A stretch of DNA of 64,000 bases from Neoscytalidium dimidiatum (GCA_037367355.1 CM074697.1:2232001-2296000), one strand, 5' to 3'. Counted from the stretch's first letter, positions 46,435 through 59,113 are shown. Notes: generated by a model not told the origin, from the sequence alone. Numbers and translations are program-made.

Positions 46435-48634
46435 ATGGCACAAGCTATCGCTGTCACCTCTGGCGTTATCACCTTCATAAACGCGGGAGCAAAGATTCTG
46501 GATCTCTGCACTAGGATGAAAGACGCTCCAGAAAAGATCGCCGCATATCTGCAGCATGTTGAAGATGTTCTATTCAACATGGAGAGATTGAAGTAGAAAC
46601 TCCAAAGCAATAGCAACCCAAACATTCCGACCCCTCAAAAAAAAAAAAAAGAAAAACCTCGACTTCGCGGAAAAACTTCTACTAAGGTGCACCGAGCGTC
46701 TTTTGATCCTGAAACAGGTTTTGGAGAACCTTGACAGTCAGTTCAAGGGTGGTCGACAGCGTCATGCCTGGGCATCTCTGGTAGCCGTACCCAGAGGCGG
46801 TGAAATACATGAGAGCTTCAGCAGACTTCAGAACAGCCTTGACACTCTCAAGTCCTGTTTGATCAAACAGAACTTCTGGCTGCTTCAAGATCAAAGGTAT
46901 GTTTGTGAATCAGTAATTCGGCCCATCTCACGTTGATCTTTCGGCGTGGATCCTATTCCCGCCCTGAGTCATACCTATAACTGCGATTTTCATGGTGCGA
47001 TCCCGATCTTTCTCTCAGAACGGTCTCCTCCATTTTCCCAGCCACTTACAGGAAGCTCGGGTCACAGTCGGGGCGAATTTCCTATGCTTCAAAATCTGTG
47101 TCGGATTGATGTCTAAACCGTGCACGTGTTCTCAATTATGTTGTTGAGAGCCGTCGCCAGCTCGCTCCTTGGGGCCTGGAACATCTTCCTAATGGAAGCC
47201 CTGAAAAAACAAAAATCACATTGAGGCGATACAAAAGACTGGACACTTGTCGGTTAAGTCTGCCCTCAGCGTATGGAAGACATTGAAAGCAAGGCCTGGT
47301 TGCGTTCTCGCATACCTTTTTCCAGGAAAACGGCCTTCTGTATACTTCCGGGTCAGAGAGTTCGTGCGTTCGGAGACAACTGAAATTAAATCGACATTGA
47401 AGCTTCTATTCGACCCTGGCTACATGGACGTCAATACTAGAGATGATTGCGGTTATATTGTCTTCTGGAACGCCTGCGCAAGATTGGAATTCGTGATCGT
47501 AGATTTTCTTCTCTCGAAAGGTGCTGAGATCCCTCTTTCCACACAGTTGGTGATTACTATTGGTACATTGTGTGTCAAAAAGCAATAGGGTTGAATTCCG
47601 AAAGTGGCATCGTGATCGGGAATCAGGGCCATTACGCGACAAATGTCAATGTTACTGTTCAACATACGTTTGCACTCCGCCGAGTATTATTGTAAAGGAG
47701 AGCGTCATGGGACACATTGCGTGTCGTATATGGCTTCTCAACCATATCACTGATCTACGTCTTGAATCTCAAGAAGACTCTTGTTTGAGGCGTGCCGGCT
47801 TGAGATCCTCGAAAAACTTGGTATGATTCACACCTGCTGTGACAGTTTGATTTGGGAAAAGTGTACTTACGACGTCAGTATCACAGTGTTGCAGAGTAGA
47901 CGCACAAATTCCAGCTTCAGGAAAAACACCTCAAGCGTATTCTGGATAAAAATATGCTCATCTTTCCAAAGCTCCGGGCAAAACCTTGGTAGTGATATCG
48001 TCGATTTTTTCCAGGTTTGGTGGGCTGCAGTCGATTTGTTTTTTCCCCAAGATGGTTTGGGCCAGTACGGCAATCTGAAAGAGAGCAAGGTAGCTGAGGA
48101 GCACTCGAATCAATGGTGGGTCCTCCCTTCAATCGGAAAACAGCATCAGAGTCACGACGAGCTCCACGAAGAGAATATCTGGGCTATTGCTCAGTACTAC
48201 TTCCCTACCGTCGATCCTAAAACCAAATTCTTCAATGGCAAAATCCAGGAAGTTGAATGTTTTTCATTAGCCGCCCATGTAACGTACTCCGATATCTAAT
48301 AGCGTTCACTGAGGAGCTGAATCGGTGCTTGTCCTGGCTTAATGTTCCATCTCTCATGATCAAATGGCTCTATAGAAGCAACAAGATAGATAAGCTCTAC
48401 GGTTTCAATCCTACTGGATACTCTAATGTGCGGCACTATGGTCTCTTAGAAGTGGGACGAATGAAGATGGATTGGACAGTTGATTTCGTTATCCTCCTTG
48501 TTACTGCCGGCATCACTGCCGACCTAGAAGATGGGGCAGAAATACCTAAAAGCCTGTATAAACAGCTGAAAGGGGATAAAGTCATTGCTGATGGAAACCT
48601 GAAGCCGATAGAAGAGCTTGCTGACATTCTCTAG
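46435..48634 (+). pseudogene. NLR/ankyrin-like gene relic
   Basis: The start MAQAIAVTSGVITFINAGAKILDLCTRMKDAPEKI fits the helical N-terminal domain of fungal NLR-like proteins. It runs into TAG after 54 codons. After an A13 tract the helical sequence resumes in another frame (LLILKQVLENLDSQFKGG, LQNSLDTLKSCLIKQNFWLLQDQ). Further on is a weak ankyrin-like segment (LKLLFDPGYMDVNTRDDCGYIVFWNACAR, VDFLLSKGAEIP) and two more open blocks without known domains, ending at 48634. No NACHT P-loop is readable. I infer one decayed receptor-like gene. It may instead be several unrelated fragments, and the last two blocks (47781-48634) could be a separate small gene. Confidence 0.5.
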
Positions 48635-49585
48635 AGAGTATAGAATTTAATGTGCTATAGCTACGTCTATATTTTATTGCCTGCAAGCTGTTATCATCCA
48701 GGAATGTTTTAGCCACTGGCTTAGAAATGGTTTTTATAGTGGTCTTCGTCCTCCGCAAGCCAACTTGCGGCATCTAGGGTGTAAAAAATCTTGTTGCATG
48801 TCTCGCTGGGAGCTTAGGGTGCCCAATGCCGCAGAGCTGTCACATGCTAGATGGCTGTGTTCCAAGGCAAATTTCTGGTGCAAGCCGTGCATTCGAAGCG
48901 CGGTCCCCAGTGATTTTTGTCGTCCTTGCACTGATTTCAAGCGCGCTGGGTACGGAAAGTCACGGGTGCTGGTCTCACATGTAGGTCAGTGCTTGTAATC
49001 GTCCATACATCCCTTGCAATTATCTTTATAACAGAAAGTAACTAAGTAAGTTCATTTTATACAGAGGTGACTGGCACCATAGCGTCCAACAAGAGAGGGT
49101 CGGAGGCGATTAAGCTCACATAAGCGGGACTAAGCTCACGAACCCTAAAATCAACTGAAACCGACGTGAGCAGACGGTAACTCAACCGTATCCACGCCCA
49201 CCGCCTCAACCCTTGCCCTCCGCTTATGCGATCCGGAACTCCAAGTAGTAATCTAGATCATCCATGGGCCGCGGATCTCGGGCTTCTCAAATCCGACCCG
49301 AAAAGCCCGTCTGCAAAGTAACATCACACCACGGACACGTCGCGCTGCAGCTGCTTGGGCTAGAGAACTCTCTAGCGTTGTGCGGACTTCTCGGATTACT
49401 GCATGTATCCGGTGGACTACCGAATCGCACCTCTGCACTTCTATCATATGACAGACTCTGCATGATTCAGCTTGCAAAAAGCTAGAACGTATAGTATTAG
49501 TAGCTTGGATGGACAATACATTATCTGCGCGATCAAGCAGCTCTGCATTTGCTTCTTCTCAACATTTTCCAGTCAAAATTGCATT
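48635..49585. other. intergenic, no gene seen
   Basis: This separates the NLR-like relic from the BVMO and contains the BVMO promoter. No coding or repeat signal was recognised. Confidence 0.6.
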
Positions 49586-51478
49586 ATGAGTACCTCAACC
49601 AACGATCTCAGCGTCAAGTACGCCATGGAGCGGGCTAAGCGCCTTCGCGATGATGGCATGGCTCAGTTTGTCGAACTCAACAACGAATATGGAGATCTTT
49701 CAAACGACCTCTTCATGGACTACGAAGCCCTCGGCGGCAATCAATGTCTGAAAGACGGCTCAGACGTTAGGTGTCTTATCATCGGTGCTGGCCATAACGG
49801 CCTCCTTGCTGCAGTTCGCCTTATCCAAGCTGGTGCGTTCACCAGCAACGATATTACTCTTGTGGACAAAGCTGGCGGATACGGAGGTACTTGGTACTAC
49901 AACCGATATCCCGGCTTGACCTGCGACATCGAAGGATATATCTACGTCCCTCTCCTAGAGGAGACCGGGTATAAGCCGAAGTACCGCTACTGCGAGGGTC
50001 AGGAGATCCGAGAGCATGCCGAGAGAATCGCCCGTACGTGGGACCTAAAGGCGCAATTTGGTACTCATGTCCACAGCCTGGAGTGGACCGACGCCAACGC
50101 AGATGCCAGGTGGGTTGCGAGGATGACACAGAATCTCGGACCGTCGAAACCCGCTCGAGAACTTGTCGTACGGGCGCAATTTGTCTACGCTGCCCCTGGC
50201 GTTTATCCAATCGGACATATTCCAAAGCTTCCCGGCTTCAATAACTTCCGCCAGAACAAACCCGCTTTCCACACATCGCGTTGGAATTTCGAAATCACAG
50301 GGGGGTCACAAGAATCCCCTAATCTGACGAAACTAAGAGGGAAAAGAGTGGCTGTTGTGGGCACCGGTGCCACTGCTGTACAGGTGATACCTCAGGTTGC
50401 AAAGTGGGCGAAGCACCTATACGTGTTTCAGCGGACTCCTTCATACTGTGGCCCCCGACGTCAGCAGCCTACTGACCCTGATGAGTGGGACAAGGTGATC
50501 GCTCACGGAGTGGGATGGCAGAAGGCGCGGCAGGAGAACTATAACGCCGTTACTGCGGGAGAGCCTGTTGATAGGGACCTAGTCAATGACGGTTGGTCTG
50601 CGGCGAAAGGGTTTTCTGTTATCTCTGGCAGCTCAACTAAAGGGATTATCTCGCCAGATCGAGTCCCACAACATATTCTTGAGATGCAGACTCTCGATGC
50701 TCCCATTGCGGACCGTTTGCGGAAACACATCGAGAACGAAGTGCACGATAAAGATACAGCGGCGAAATTACAGCCTTGGTATTATACTTGGTGCAAGCGT
50801 CCAACATTCCACGACGAGTATCTCCCGACGTTCAACAAGGACAACGTTACTCTGGTTGACACGGACGGCAAGGGCGTGGACAAGTTTACCACCTCAGGCA
50901 TAGTTGCGAACGGCCAAGAGTACGAAGTCGATCTTGTGATCTTAGCTACTGGCTATACGAACGCAGGAGGCACCTCCAGTCCTGCGGGGCGTGCAGGAAT
51001 GCGAATTGTTGGAAAGAATGGGAAGGACTTGGAGGAGAAATACCGTATGGGCTGGGCGAGCTTGCACGGTGTTGCGTCGAACGGCTTTCCAAACCTGTTC
51101 TTCTATGCTCCAACGGGCGCCGCCGGCTCATCGAACTTGACTTACTGCCTTGATATAGGAGCCAGACACTCTGCACACATCATTGCGGAAGCATTGCGGC
51201 GAACAAATGGTTCGAAAAGAGCTGTCATCGAGGTGACGAAGGAAGCCGAGGACGCGTGGGGTATAGAGGTAGCTATGAGAGCTGCCTGGTTCGCGCCCTT
51301 TGCAAACTGTACTCCATCATACTTCACAAGTGAAGGAGACGCCTTTAAGACAAAGCCGGAAGAACTAGCGATGAAAGCTCGAATGGCCAGCTGGGGTGAA
51401 GGTGTCAACAGCTACCGAGACATCATAGAGGGTTACAGAGCAAGTGGAGGGCTTGATGGAATCCAAGTCGTCGTTTAG
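49586..51478 (+). CDS. Baeyer-Villiger flavin monooxygenase
   Basis: A single-exon gene of 630 residues from the ATG of MSTSTNDLSVKY. The FAD site is LIIGAGHNGLLAAVRL, followed by DKAGGYGGTWYYNRYPGLTCDIEG, the block typical of type I BVMOs. The fingerprint region reads FHTSRWNFE, with His and Trp of the FxGxxxHxxxW motif kept but the usual Gly missing or shifted. The NADPH site is VAVVGTGATAVQVIP, and DLVILATGYTNAG is the conserved ATG motif. The enzyme inserts one oxygen next to a ketone to form an ester or lactone, or epoxidises. Its neighbours (Diels-Alderase-like protein, P450, NR-PKS) suggest a late step in polyketide or meroterpenoid-type biosynthesis. No TM or signal is visible. The sequence looks complete. 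Confidence 0.9.
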   Translation: MSTSTNDLSVKYAMERAKRLRDDGMAQFVELNNEYGDLSNDLFMDYEALGGNQCLKDGSDVRCLIIGAGHNGLLAAVRLIQAGAFTSNDITLVDKAGGYGGTWYYNRYPGLTCDIEGYIYVPLLEETGYKPKYRYCEGQEIREHAERIARTWDLKAQFGTHVHSLEWTDANADARWVARMTQNLGPSKPARELVVRAQFVYAAPGVYPIGHIPKLPGFNNFRQNKPAFHTSRWNFEITGGSQESPNLTKLRGKRVAVVGTGATAVQVIPQVAKWAKHLYVFQRTPSYCGPRRQQPTDPDEWDKVIAHGVGWQKARQENYNAVTAGEPVDRDLVNDGWSAAKGFSVISGSSTKGIISPDRVPQHILEMQTLDAPIADRLRKHIENEVHDKDTAAKLQPWYYTWCKRPTFHDEYLPTFNKDNVTLVDTDGKGVDKFTTSGIVANGQEYEVDLVILATGYTNAGGTSSPAGRAGMRIVGKNGKDLEEKYRMGWASLHGVASNGFPNLFFYAPTGAAGSSNLTYCLDIGARHSAHIIAEALRRTNGSKRAVIEVTKEAEDAWGIEVAMRAAWFAPFANCTPSYFTSEGDAFKTKPEELAMKARMASWGEGVNSYRDIIEGYRASGGLDGIQVVV

Positions 51479-52413
51479 GCACCTTTCACTGGGGCTACTC
51501 AGTGTGCAAGTAGAACCATTGCAGTTGAAAATTGTTACATTATTCGGAATTGAAGTTCTACTCACTCTTTCGAACCATCCCGCTATTGAAAGCAGAGTTA
51601 CATGCAAGTTCAAACATATTTGCTCACTACGACCACGATGGGTATTAGCGCGAGAGGGATGAATGAAAAACAATTTTTCGCGGAGAGATCCCGGTCTTCG
51701 AAGCGGAATGCCTCTCAAACATGGATGAGACTTACAATCTGCTCTGATTTGTGGATTCTGAAACATCTTATGCTCACATGATCCTTTCTGAGCATGCTGA
51801 TACGTGCATTAATATCACTTCTTGTCAAAGATGTCCAAATCGACGTAAGCTTCTGTAGAATCTGGTCGTACATGTGTGTCAGAGACTAAGTTCGCTAGAC
51901 AGTCGTGTCCGAATGCGACTAACGATTCGCGCCGCGCAGATTGGAGTACTGGGGTCATTGGATATCTCTCTGGGGAGAGAAAATCTAATACGAAGCTTCG
52001 GATGAGTCGGATGTAACTACACTCGCAACCTCGCTGATCTCTAGCGGCATAGAGTATGTGAAAGTAGCTGCATATGTATGTGCGAGGTGTCTCGGAATCG
52101 CGAACTCTGCCCGCCATAAGGTATGTTAGTGTCCCGAGGCTCTGGACATGGATGATAAAGCTTCATGCAATTCCTTGAAATTCCCGATGGTTCTAGCATG
52201 AGATTTGCCGATAGGCCCATATTCGCATGCACATCGCGAGTCAGGTACGCACATACCACAAGGCGTTCCCTTATTGGAGACCCGAAGGGTGGATAACGAC
52301 AGGCATACGAAGAACTTTTAGTAGAATTGGTCTCTCTGTACGACGCACTGAGGACAAAAGTAAGACGGATTATTGAAATAATTGAGCTCCTTTTACCCAC
52401 CGACTCAATTAGA
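51479..52413. other. intergenic, no gene seen
   Basis: Promoter of the Diels-Alderase-like gene and 3' flank of the BVMO, both on the plus strand. Nothing recognised. Confidence 0.6.
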
Positions 52414-53646
52414 ATGGATATTTTCAAATTGTTCAGCAATCCCTCAGTTCAAGGTCTAATGGATTCCCTTTCACTTTTCAGTCGCAACCTCAGCGCGGCA
52501 TCTCCGTCGATTCGCCCATACGCTGAAAACTTTGTCCTTCCTGGGCCACTTACCAATGGGTCCGCTGGCTTCAGCGATACGGCATCCTCCAACGGGCTGG
52601 GTAGCGTGCAGATCCAAAGGCCAAACACAACCTCTTATGAGGGATGGTATTTCGACGCAGTGTCCACTGACCTCACAAAAGCAGTGATCTTCGGCCCATT
52701 TGTCTTCTACAATGAGCCGAATCCCCTCACGCTCAGACTGAGTCTCTCCTATGAAGATGGTACGTTCAACCAGTTCGTCATCCCGGGCAACAAACTCTTC
52801 GTTTCAACCATTGGCGCCGGGAGCTCGGCAGTATCATCTGATGGCTCCTATTCATGGCATGGAGCCTCGGACCTGGCAGAATACATTATAAACATGGATC
52901 TTCCCGAGCTTGGCATCTCTGGCCAAATAAATCTGCAATCGGTAAATTCTATACATCTTGCTCTCCCTGTATTTAATGGCCAACTGAAGGCAGGCTGCAC
53001 CCGCTCATGTCCCTTGCGGCCCAGCAGTGGAAGGAGCCCCCTTCGGCATTAGCTGGGATCTCAACTGGGTGAATCCCATACCAGACGGTCAAGCGACTGT
53101 GGATTTGAAGATCAACGGCACCAGCTATACATTTCAAGGGCCCGGATACCATGACAAGGTAGTACAAACAACCAACATGTTATCGGCGGTAATGTAGACT
53201 AAAGTATACAGAACTTCGGTCCATTCAGCTTCATACCAGACCTTAATCAGTGGTATTGGGGCCATGGTCGAGCTGGAGATTTGTCAGTTGTCTGGTTTGA
53301 GCATATCAACAAAGCCAATCATTCGTCCGCCAACGCCTACATTTCTAAAGACAATAAAATCATACATTCGGCATGTTCAGGAGTTACGGTCAGGCCGTTC
53401 GGGCCTGGCGTTGAGTTTCCACTCCCGTTTGGCACTGAGGCCACCGTGGAAGGGTTTGACGTCTTTATTGATGCAGGGCTGGTCGGAGCATACAGGTTCA
53501 GAGCCACTGCCTCGAAAAAGGTCGACGAAGGTCCAGGACTAGGGAGATGGGCTGGTACGCTAAAGGGTGGCCTTGTTGGAGAAGAGGCACTTTCTGGACC
53601 TGCTTTATGGGATATGATAGGTCCCATCCCAGATTTAGTGTCTTAG
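52414..53646 (+). CDS. Diels-Alderase-like protein (lipocalin/CrtC-type fold)
   Basis: Three exons (52414-52941, 52994-53158, 53212-53646) with introns of 52 and 53 bp give 375 residues. Family marks are YEGWYFDAVSTDL in the N-terminal half, APFGISWDLNWVNPIPDG, the GPGYHDKNFGPFSF block across the second intron, and WYWGHGRAGDLSVVWFEH. These are shared by the fungal Diels-Alderases of the Fsa2/CghA/MycB group (two lipocalin-like domains related to hydroxyneurosporene synthase). Those enzymes usually make decalins in PKS-NRPS pathways; here the nearest synthase is an NR-PKS. So [4+2] cyclisation is the family inference, but another pericyclic, isomerase or dehydratase-like role is possible. No clear signal peptide. 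The start MDIFKLFSNPS is the first ATG; all joins keep the frame. Confidence 0.86.
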
Positions 53647-55294
53647 TAAGAGGCATGTACAATGTTTCTAGGCAGTAAGACTTTCTTAGAAGTATCTTAA
53701 AAATTTTCTAGTTTCATCCCTTCTCAATTGTTCTTGATCGTCTAGACAAAGATCACGTTAATGTTGATGAATTAATGAGTACCTAAAGTTTGAAAAAGTT
53801 TGCTTGAAGGCGTTCAGAATTGCCACCGCACTTTTTTCCTTTTTGGAAAAGAGTACAACATTGATTCCGCTACGCTTGGATAGTAGGGACGTGGTAACAG
53901 CCCTTCCCTGGATAAGTCTAAGCCCTGCAAGATGGTACTGGTATAGGTGTCCAAGGCATCAGAGAGCGCTGGCGCAGGAGCCGACACGTCCAAGACCTGA
54001 TATAGCACTACTAACGCGCTCACCAGTGGCGTGAAGTGGGTTGGCTCGTCTTCTTGGGACAATCGTGGATGTACCTTGCCAATGGCATTGCTCTATATTA
54101 GGAGCCAATAGTTCGGCCCACCGGCGGCCGAAGCTGCATCGCTATAGTCGTTCATTCGAACTATGTTTTATTTCGAGTCTTGAGTACGGGCCCCATTGAT
54201 GCACCACATCTGATATTTTTGCAAGGTTGATCTATCTTGGAATATCCGTTCTTAGATGGCCAGCTCTCTGTCCAATCTTATGTGGAAGATTACAGTGCCT
54301 GCTAAGAAACCCACAGACCAAATGCGACTACCATAACGACCTAAACTATTTCGTCTACGTGGTTCTCTACACTCCCATCCACAAAAGTAATTGTTAAGGC
54401 GAATGTACGACTAGAATAGAGTAACTTCATCTCCAACACGAGTAGTCGAAAGTTTTGAAGCATACCATGCGATGTGAGTTCCATTACGAGGCATGAATAC
54501 GTTATGTTGAGAGAGCGTTCATGGATCTAGTATTTAAATAAATGTTCTAACGAACACGTAAAACTTCGTCGGCTCATATCTATAATGCGAGCATTAAATT
54601 AAGCGTAGTCATCCTGTTCTGCTTCGCTCCGCTGCGCAACTGTGCTATCGACGAAGATGTGGTTTCACTTACGAAAACGGTCTTACCAGTTCATATGTGC
54701 CATCCGTGTTGCGGGAGACATCTCGAATATGGCCACCAGCGATGACCCAAATTAATGCTTAGATGCGTGAGTCGTTTCCCTGTCCGTAGAGTATAGAGAG
54801 CAAGGTAGTTATAATACTCCTTTATTGTCGAAACCAACACCTTTAGAAATATAAATGTTATAGAAAGAAAAACTGGAAAAATATAAGGAAAGGGAACGTC
54901 ATTGAGAATTGATGCAATAATTACGTCAATTATATTTTCTGAGCTGTCCAATGTTGCAAAAGCAAGATATATATAAGGAATGCAAATCTCTACCCCCAAC
55001 GCTCAAGCAGCTACCAGCGCTTATCATTGCTCATGCAACGCGATGGAATACCACTTTAAGCAACGACTCTCCCTCATCGTGCCACGTGGCCTTTTTTAAT
55101 GAAAACGTAGAGGTGACAAAGTACAGTACAGTAGGGGGAGGAGAAGTAGAACCCTATAACTCTTGTCTCTCCCCCCTCCCCTTTCAGTCGTTCATTCACG
55201 TCGATTTGGCGGTAGCAAACCAAAGAAAGGAGAACTCGAGCTAATAGCCCAAAACACTAGTTATGTCCCTCAAGTTGGAGATGGACAAGTTATC
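53647..55294. other. intergenic, AT-rich
   Basis: This 1.6 kb contains short frames only, on both strands. One minus-strand frame (53814-54062) has no ATG and no recognised family. Nothing supported. Confidence 0.5.
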
Positions 55295-55627
55295 CTATTT
55301 CGTCTCCGAGAAACTTGCTGAGGATGCTACAAGTAACGTCAGCGTTGACAGAACGAGAAAATAGGATTCGCTGTACCTCTCAACAGTCTCATAGACCTTA
55401 AGGCTAGCTACATAAACCGCGTGAACAAAAGTGGCGAAGACCAAGAACCCAGCATTAAGCGGTGCAAGGCCGCAAACTACTGCTGCGACAACGATTGAGC
55501 AGTAGAGCACTCCGATGAGAAGTGATATGTTACGTTCTTCTGTATTGAGGAAGAGGTCTCCATAAGTCCTATGGGTATCATGGATAGGATTGATTTCTGC
55601 TGGTGGCCTTGTGGATCCGAGAGCCAT
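55295..55627 (-). CDS. small membrane protein in the polyketide cluster
   Basis: A single-exon frame of 110 residues with a clear ATG (MALGSTRPPAEINPIHDTHR). Hydrophobic segments are ISLLIGVLYCSIVVAAVVCGL, AGFLVFATFVHAVYVASL and YFLVLSTLTLLVASSA, predicting three TM helices. There is no Cys motif or catalytic residue set I know. It sits between the Diels-Alderase-like gene and the P450 and points opposite to both. It could be a cluster-specific membrane factor. It could also be a non-coding artefact, since only length, start and hydrophobic pattern support it. Confidence 0.5.
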   Translation of the reverse strand: MALGSTRPPAEINPIHDTHRTYGDLFLNTEERNISLLIGVLYCSIVVAAVVCGLAPLNAGFLVFATFVHAVYVASLKVYETVERYSESYFLVLSTLTLLVASSASFSETK

Positions 55628-56777
55628 GTTTGACGCGGAGCTATTATTTCGGCTCTTGTATTTCTTCTCTGGGTTTTAATGATCAATGCGAGGCTAGTAG
55701 ATTAGCCAAGTCGCAGATGCCATTTCATAAGGCGATGTTCTAAGAAGCAGTTGTGGAGAAGGAAGTTACCGGAACAAAGTATATCGGAGAAAATAACCGC
55801 ATATGCTGACCCTTGCGAGGCCCCCGACCCGACAAAGAAGTTTCGTCACATTTCGGTCTCCCTGATTCGTATTCCTGATAGACTTTCGGAACTGCTCCCA
55901 GCTCCCGCTTACGTGGCCTCGATCAGGTCATTTTCGCGCGAGCTCGACTCGACCCACCCTGTGAGTGATAAGCGTTGAAAGTACTTACTACTCTACTGCT
56001 CACCATCCCTGCTCCATAGTACAAATCCAGGACTTCAGACATGTCTGGGCGCTCCTTAAGCCTTGAAATCGGCAAAGAAATATTCGTCTCCATTTATATG
56101 TGGTCTTACCGCGTGTGTGGTATTGGCACGGGCTCTCCCTATCAATGGTAATACTATGCACAGTATAATCAAAAATGATTCATTGCCCGCCGCCGACCAG
56201 TACTTTCTGCGATATCCAGCTGTTCCGGTCGTTCCACTAGATTTTTTTTTTTAAAAAAAAAAGAAGGAAAAGCCTAGATTGCGCTAGGGCGACATGAGGG
56301 AGAGATCCTTGTTCCTTATCCTTGTGTTGCGACTAAGTTAGGCGAACGGCTAGTTCCACCCGAGGTTCGCACCCTTGTCATGTCGAATACGACGTGCTGT
56401 CGTATTGGAGCTTCCCGGGATTGTAAGGTTAAGATGCCGAGTAGTTTTGAATAGGCGCAACATTATGCGCAAGGTGTGAGCCTTGTGGCGCTTCGTGAGA
56501 ACAGCGGTGTTCCTTGCCTGTCCCACGAGTCATCGTCTACTATTTCCGGTACTGATCAGACAGGGCAGAATAGATGAGCCCAGAAGAAAAAGATTGAAGC
56601 TACTAATTCGACAGATTCACACTTGGCTCTTGCACAAGGCAGAACCCGGAAAAACGGGAAGCTTGCTTTGCTATCTCCGATCGAAAGAATATATAGAGAA
56701 AATGCAGCTGCACGATCTGGTAGTCTCTAGAAGGTGGATTTTTCGTTCGAAAATCCACGGCCTTTTGTCTCGGCAAA
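55628..56777. other. intergenic, P450 promoter side
   Basis: Short frames only. A palindromic-looking T/A run (about 56242-56262) lies 0.5 kb before the P450. A B-box-like GGTTCGCACCC at about 56374 lacks the rest of a tRNA. Confidence 0.55.
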
Positions 56778-58518
56778 ATGCTTCAGCTTGTCCTCTGTCA
56801 CCCGTATGCCGCATTCGCGGCGGTAACTCTGCTCTACTTCCTAGGTCTTGCAATATATCGTCTCTACTTCAGTCCAGTCGCAGGATTTCCCGGGCCTAAA
56901 CTTGCTGCGCTGACACGGTTTTATGAGTATTACTACGACGGCATGAAAGGAGGCAAATTTGTTTGGAAGGTCAAAGATCTGCACGAAGAGTATGGTATGT
57001 GCATGTTCTAACTCTTTAGTTGTCTAGAAAGTACTAAAGTGGATTTAAGGTCCGATTGTGCGTATTGGGCCGTGCGAATTGCACGTAAACGACCCCACCT
57101 TCGTCAACACCCTGTACCCCGCGACCGGCCAGAAACGCAACAAAGACGCTTTCTGGACGAACCAATTTGGCCCAAAGACAGCATTTGGGACTGTTGATCA
57201 CGATCACCACCGCCTGCGCCGAGGTCCGTTCAATCGTTTCTTCTCCAAAGCCAATGTCACTCGGCTGGAGCCGATGCTGCGGCAGCAGGCAAATAAGCTG
57301 TGTGAGAAGCTGGAGAAGTATGCCGATACGGGAAAACCAATAGACCTTAGCGATCCCTTTGGCTGCATGGCCACAGACATCATCTCTACGTACGCTCTGG
57401 GATACAGCTTTAACTTCCTGGACGCAGAGGACTTTCAGCCAAATCTTCTGCAAGGCCTCAACGGGTTCACAGCCCTAGCCCCCACGGTCAAGCAGTTTCC
57501 CTGGCTTCTGAAATTTCTGCGAGCCCTCCCCGACAGTTGGGCTCTCAAGATGAACCCTAAAATTGCGCCTTTCCTGGATTTCCAGCGAACGATGAGAAAG
57601 GTCATTACCGACGTGGAGGCGGAAGTACGCAATGATGCTGGCGAGAAGAATGACAGCCGGGCTACCACGATCTTCCACGAGGTGCTCCGCGGCGACACTC
57701 CTCCGGAGGAAAAGGACACAGCGCGGTTGTGGCAGGAGGGAGAGGCAATCATTGGCGCTGGTACGTTCCGCTCTAACAAATTATGTTCTAGCATTTTGGG
57801 CTCACCAATTTGGCATGACGCAGCCACAGAAACAACAACATGGGCCTTTGAGGTCACCATGTTCTACCTGCTATCGCAGCGTTCTATACTGGACAAGCTC
57901 CGCGCCGAACTGCAGAAGATCATGCCCGACCCGCAAGATATCCCGTCCTGGGTCACACTCGAGAAGAATCCATACCTGTCGGCCGTCATTGCCGAGGGCC
58001 TGCGCCTGAGCTACGGCTTAGGCACCCGTGCCGCGCGCATCTCACCCGACGGACCTATGCACTACCGCAGCGCGGATGGAAGTCATGAAGCTGTCATACC
58101 CGTCGGCGTCCCCGTCGGTATGACGCCCGTGTTGGTGCACCACAATGAAGATCTCTTCCCGGATTCGTACCGCTTCATCCCGGAACGCTGGCTGGATGAG
58201 AAGGGCCAGCGGAGGAAAGACCTCGACGGCTATATGCTCAGCTTTAACAAGGGGAGCAGGCTATGTTTGGGGGTCAAGTAAGTTCTAATCGATATTACGG
58301 CCCGACTTGACCTGAGACCTGGCTAACCATCGTCATCATCTAGCCTCGCTTATGCAGAGTTATTCATCACGGTGGCTGCCGTCGTGCGTCGCTTAGGGAC
58401 CCGAATGGACCTGTACGAGACCGATATCTCTGACGTCCGCGTGACACGCGTCTTCTTTGTCCCTAAGCCGAAAGAGGATTCGAAAGGTGTCAGGGTCACT
58501 ATCAGGGGCAGCCAGTGA
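56778..58518 (+). CDS. Cytochrome P450 monooxygenase
   Basis: Four exons (56778-56994, 57050-57760, 57824-58277, 58344-58518) join in frame into 518 residues. An N-terminal TM anchor (YAAFAAVTLLYFLGLAIY) and proline hinge FPGPKLAA indicate an ER membrane protein. The I-helix reads GAATETTTWAFEV, ExxR is EGLR, the PERF-like region is FIPERW, and the heme loop is FNKGSRLCLGVN with the Cys ligand, the final Asn codon being split by the last intron. All signature residues are kept. It resembles fungal cluster P450s of the trichodiene-oxygenase-like group. Convergent with the PKS across 595 bp. The expected role is hydroxylation or epoxidation of the polyketide product; the substrate is unknown. 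Confidence 0.92.
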
Positions 58519-59113
58519 CCGATTTCGATCATCCCATTTCCGAAGGTACGACTGAAGGCATGATTCAGGCTGGTAGTCAGTTGTGGGGGATTACAGCACA
58601 ATCGAGACCCAGCGTAGAAGCAAGCGTATTTATAATCTATCTCTCCGGTCTTTCCGGTTCTAAATTTCTTTTTTTTGAAAAAAGTAAAGAAACTTATCAA
58701 TTTCTATTTTTGAAATTTTTTTCTGACCTAACATCAAGTGCACGTGTAGCCTTATTAATGACTCTGAATTACATACTCCTGCAGAATTGGCGTAGAAACA
58801 GCTGCGTAGAGCTTCTTGGGGTAGTACATTTTGAGCATAATTCGCCTCCTGATATCTTTTGGACTCCAGTTGCTTCGTCCAAGTAGATCATATCTCCTAG
58901 GAAAGCACTCGATAACAGACGTGCCCAACAACCTTGACAACCACATTCACATAATTTCACGCTATTTTCTACTTTTAAGGACCGAAAGCAATACGGCCTA
59001 CCCGTGACACACGATATTGTCTGACCACTTGCTGAACGATAGAGTCAACATCCCACGTAGAAGCACTGGTAGAATTCGAGCAAGCAAGACTTTGCCCTAC
59101 TACTTAGAGACTC
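58519..59113. other. intergenic between convergent P450 and NR-PKS
   Basis: This is the shared 3' region of the two genes. No frame with family features is seen. Confidence 0.6.

Noticed and set aside
56320..56400. GGTTCGCACCC B-box-like string
   Set aside because: The spacing to any A-box-like sequence is too short for an anticodon arm, and no acceptor pairing is seen.
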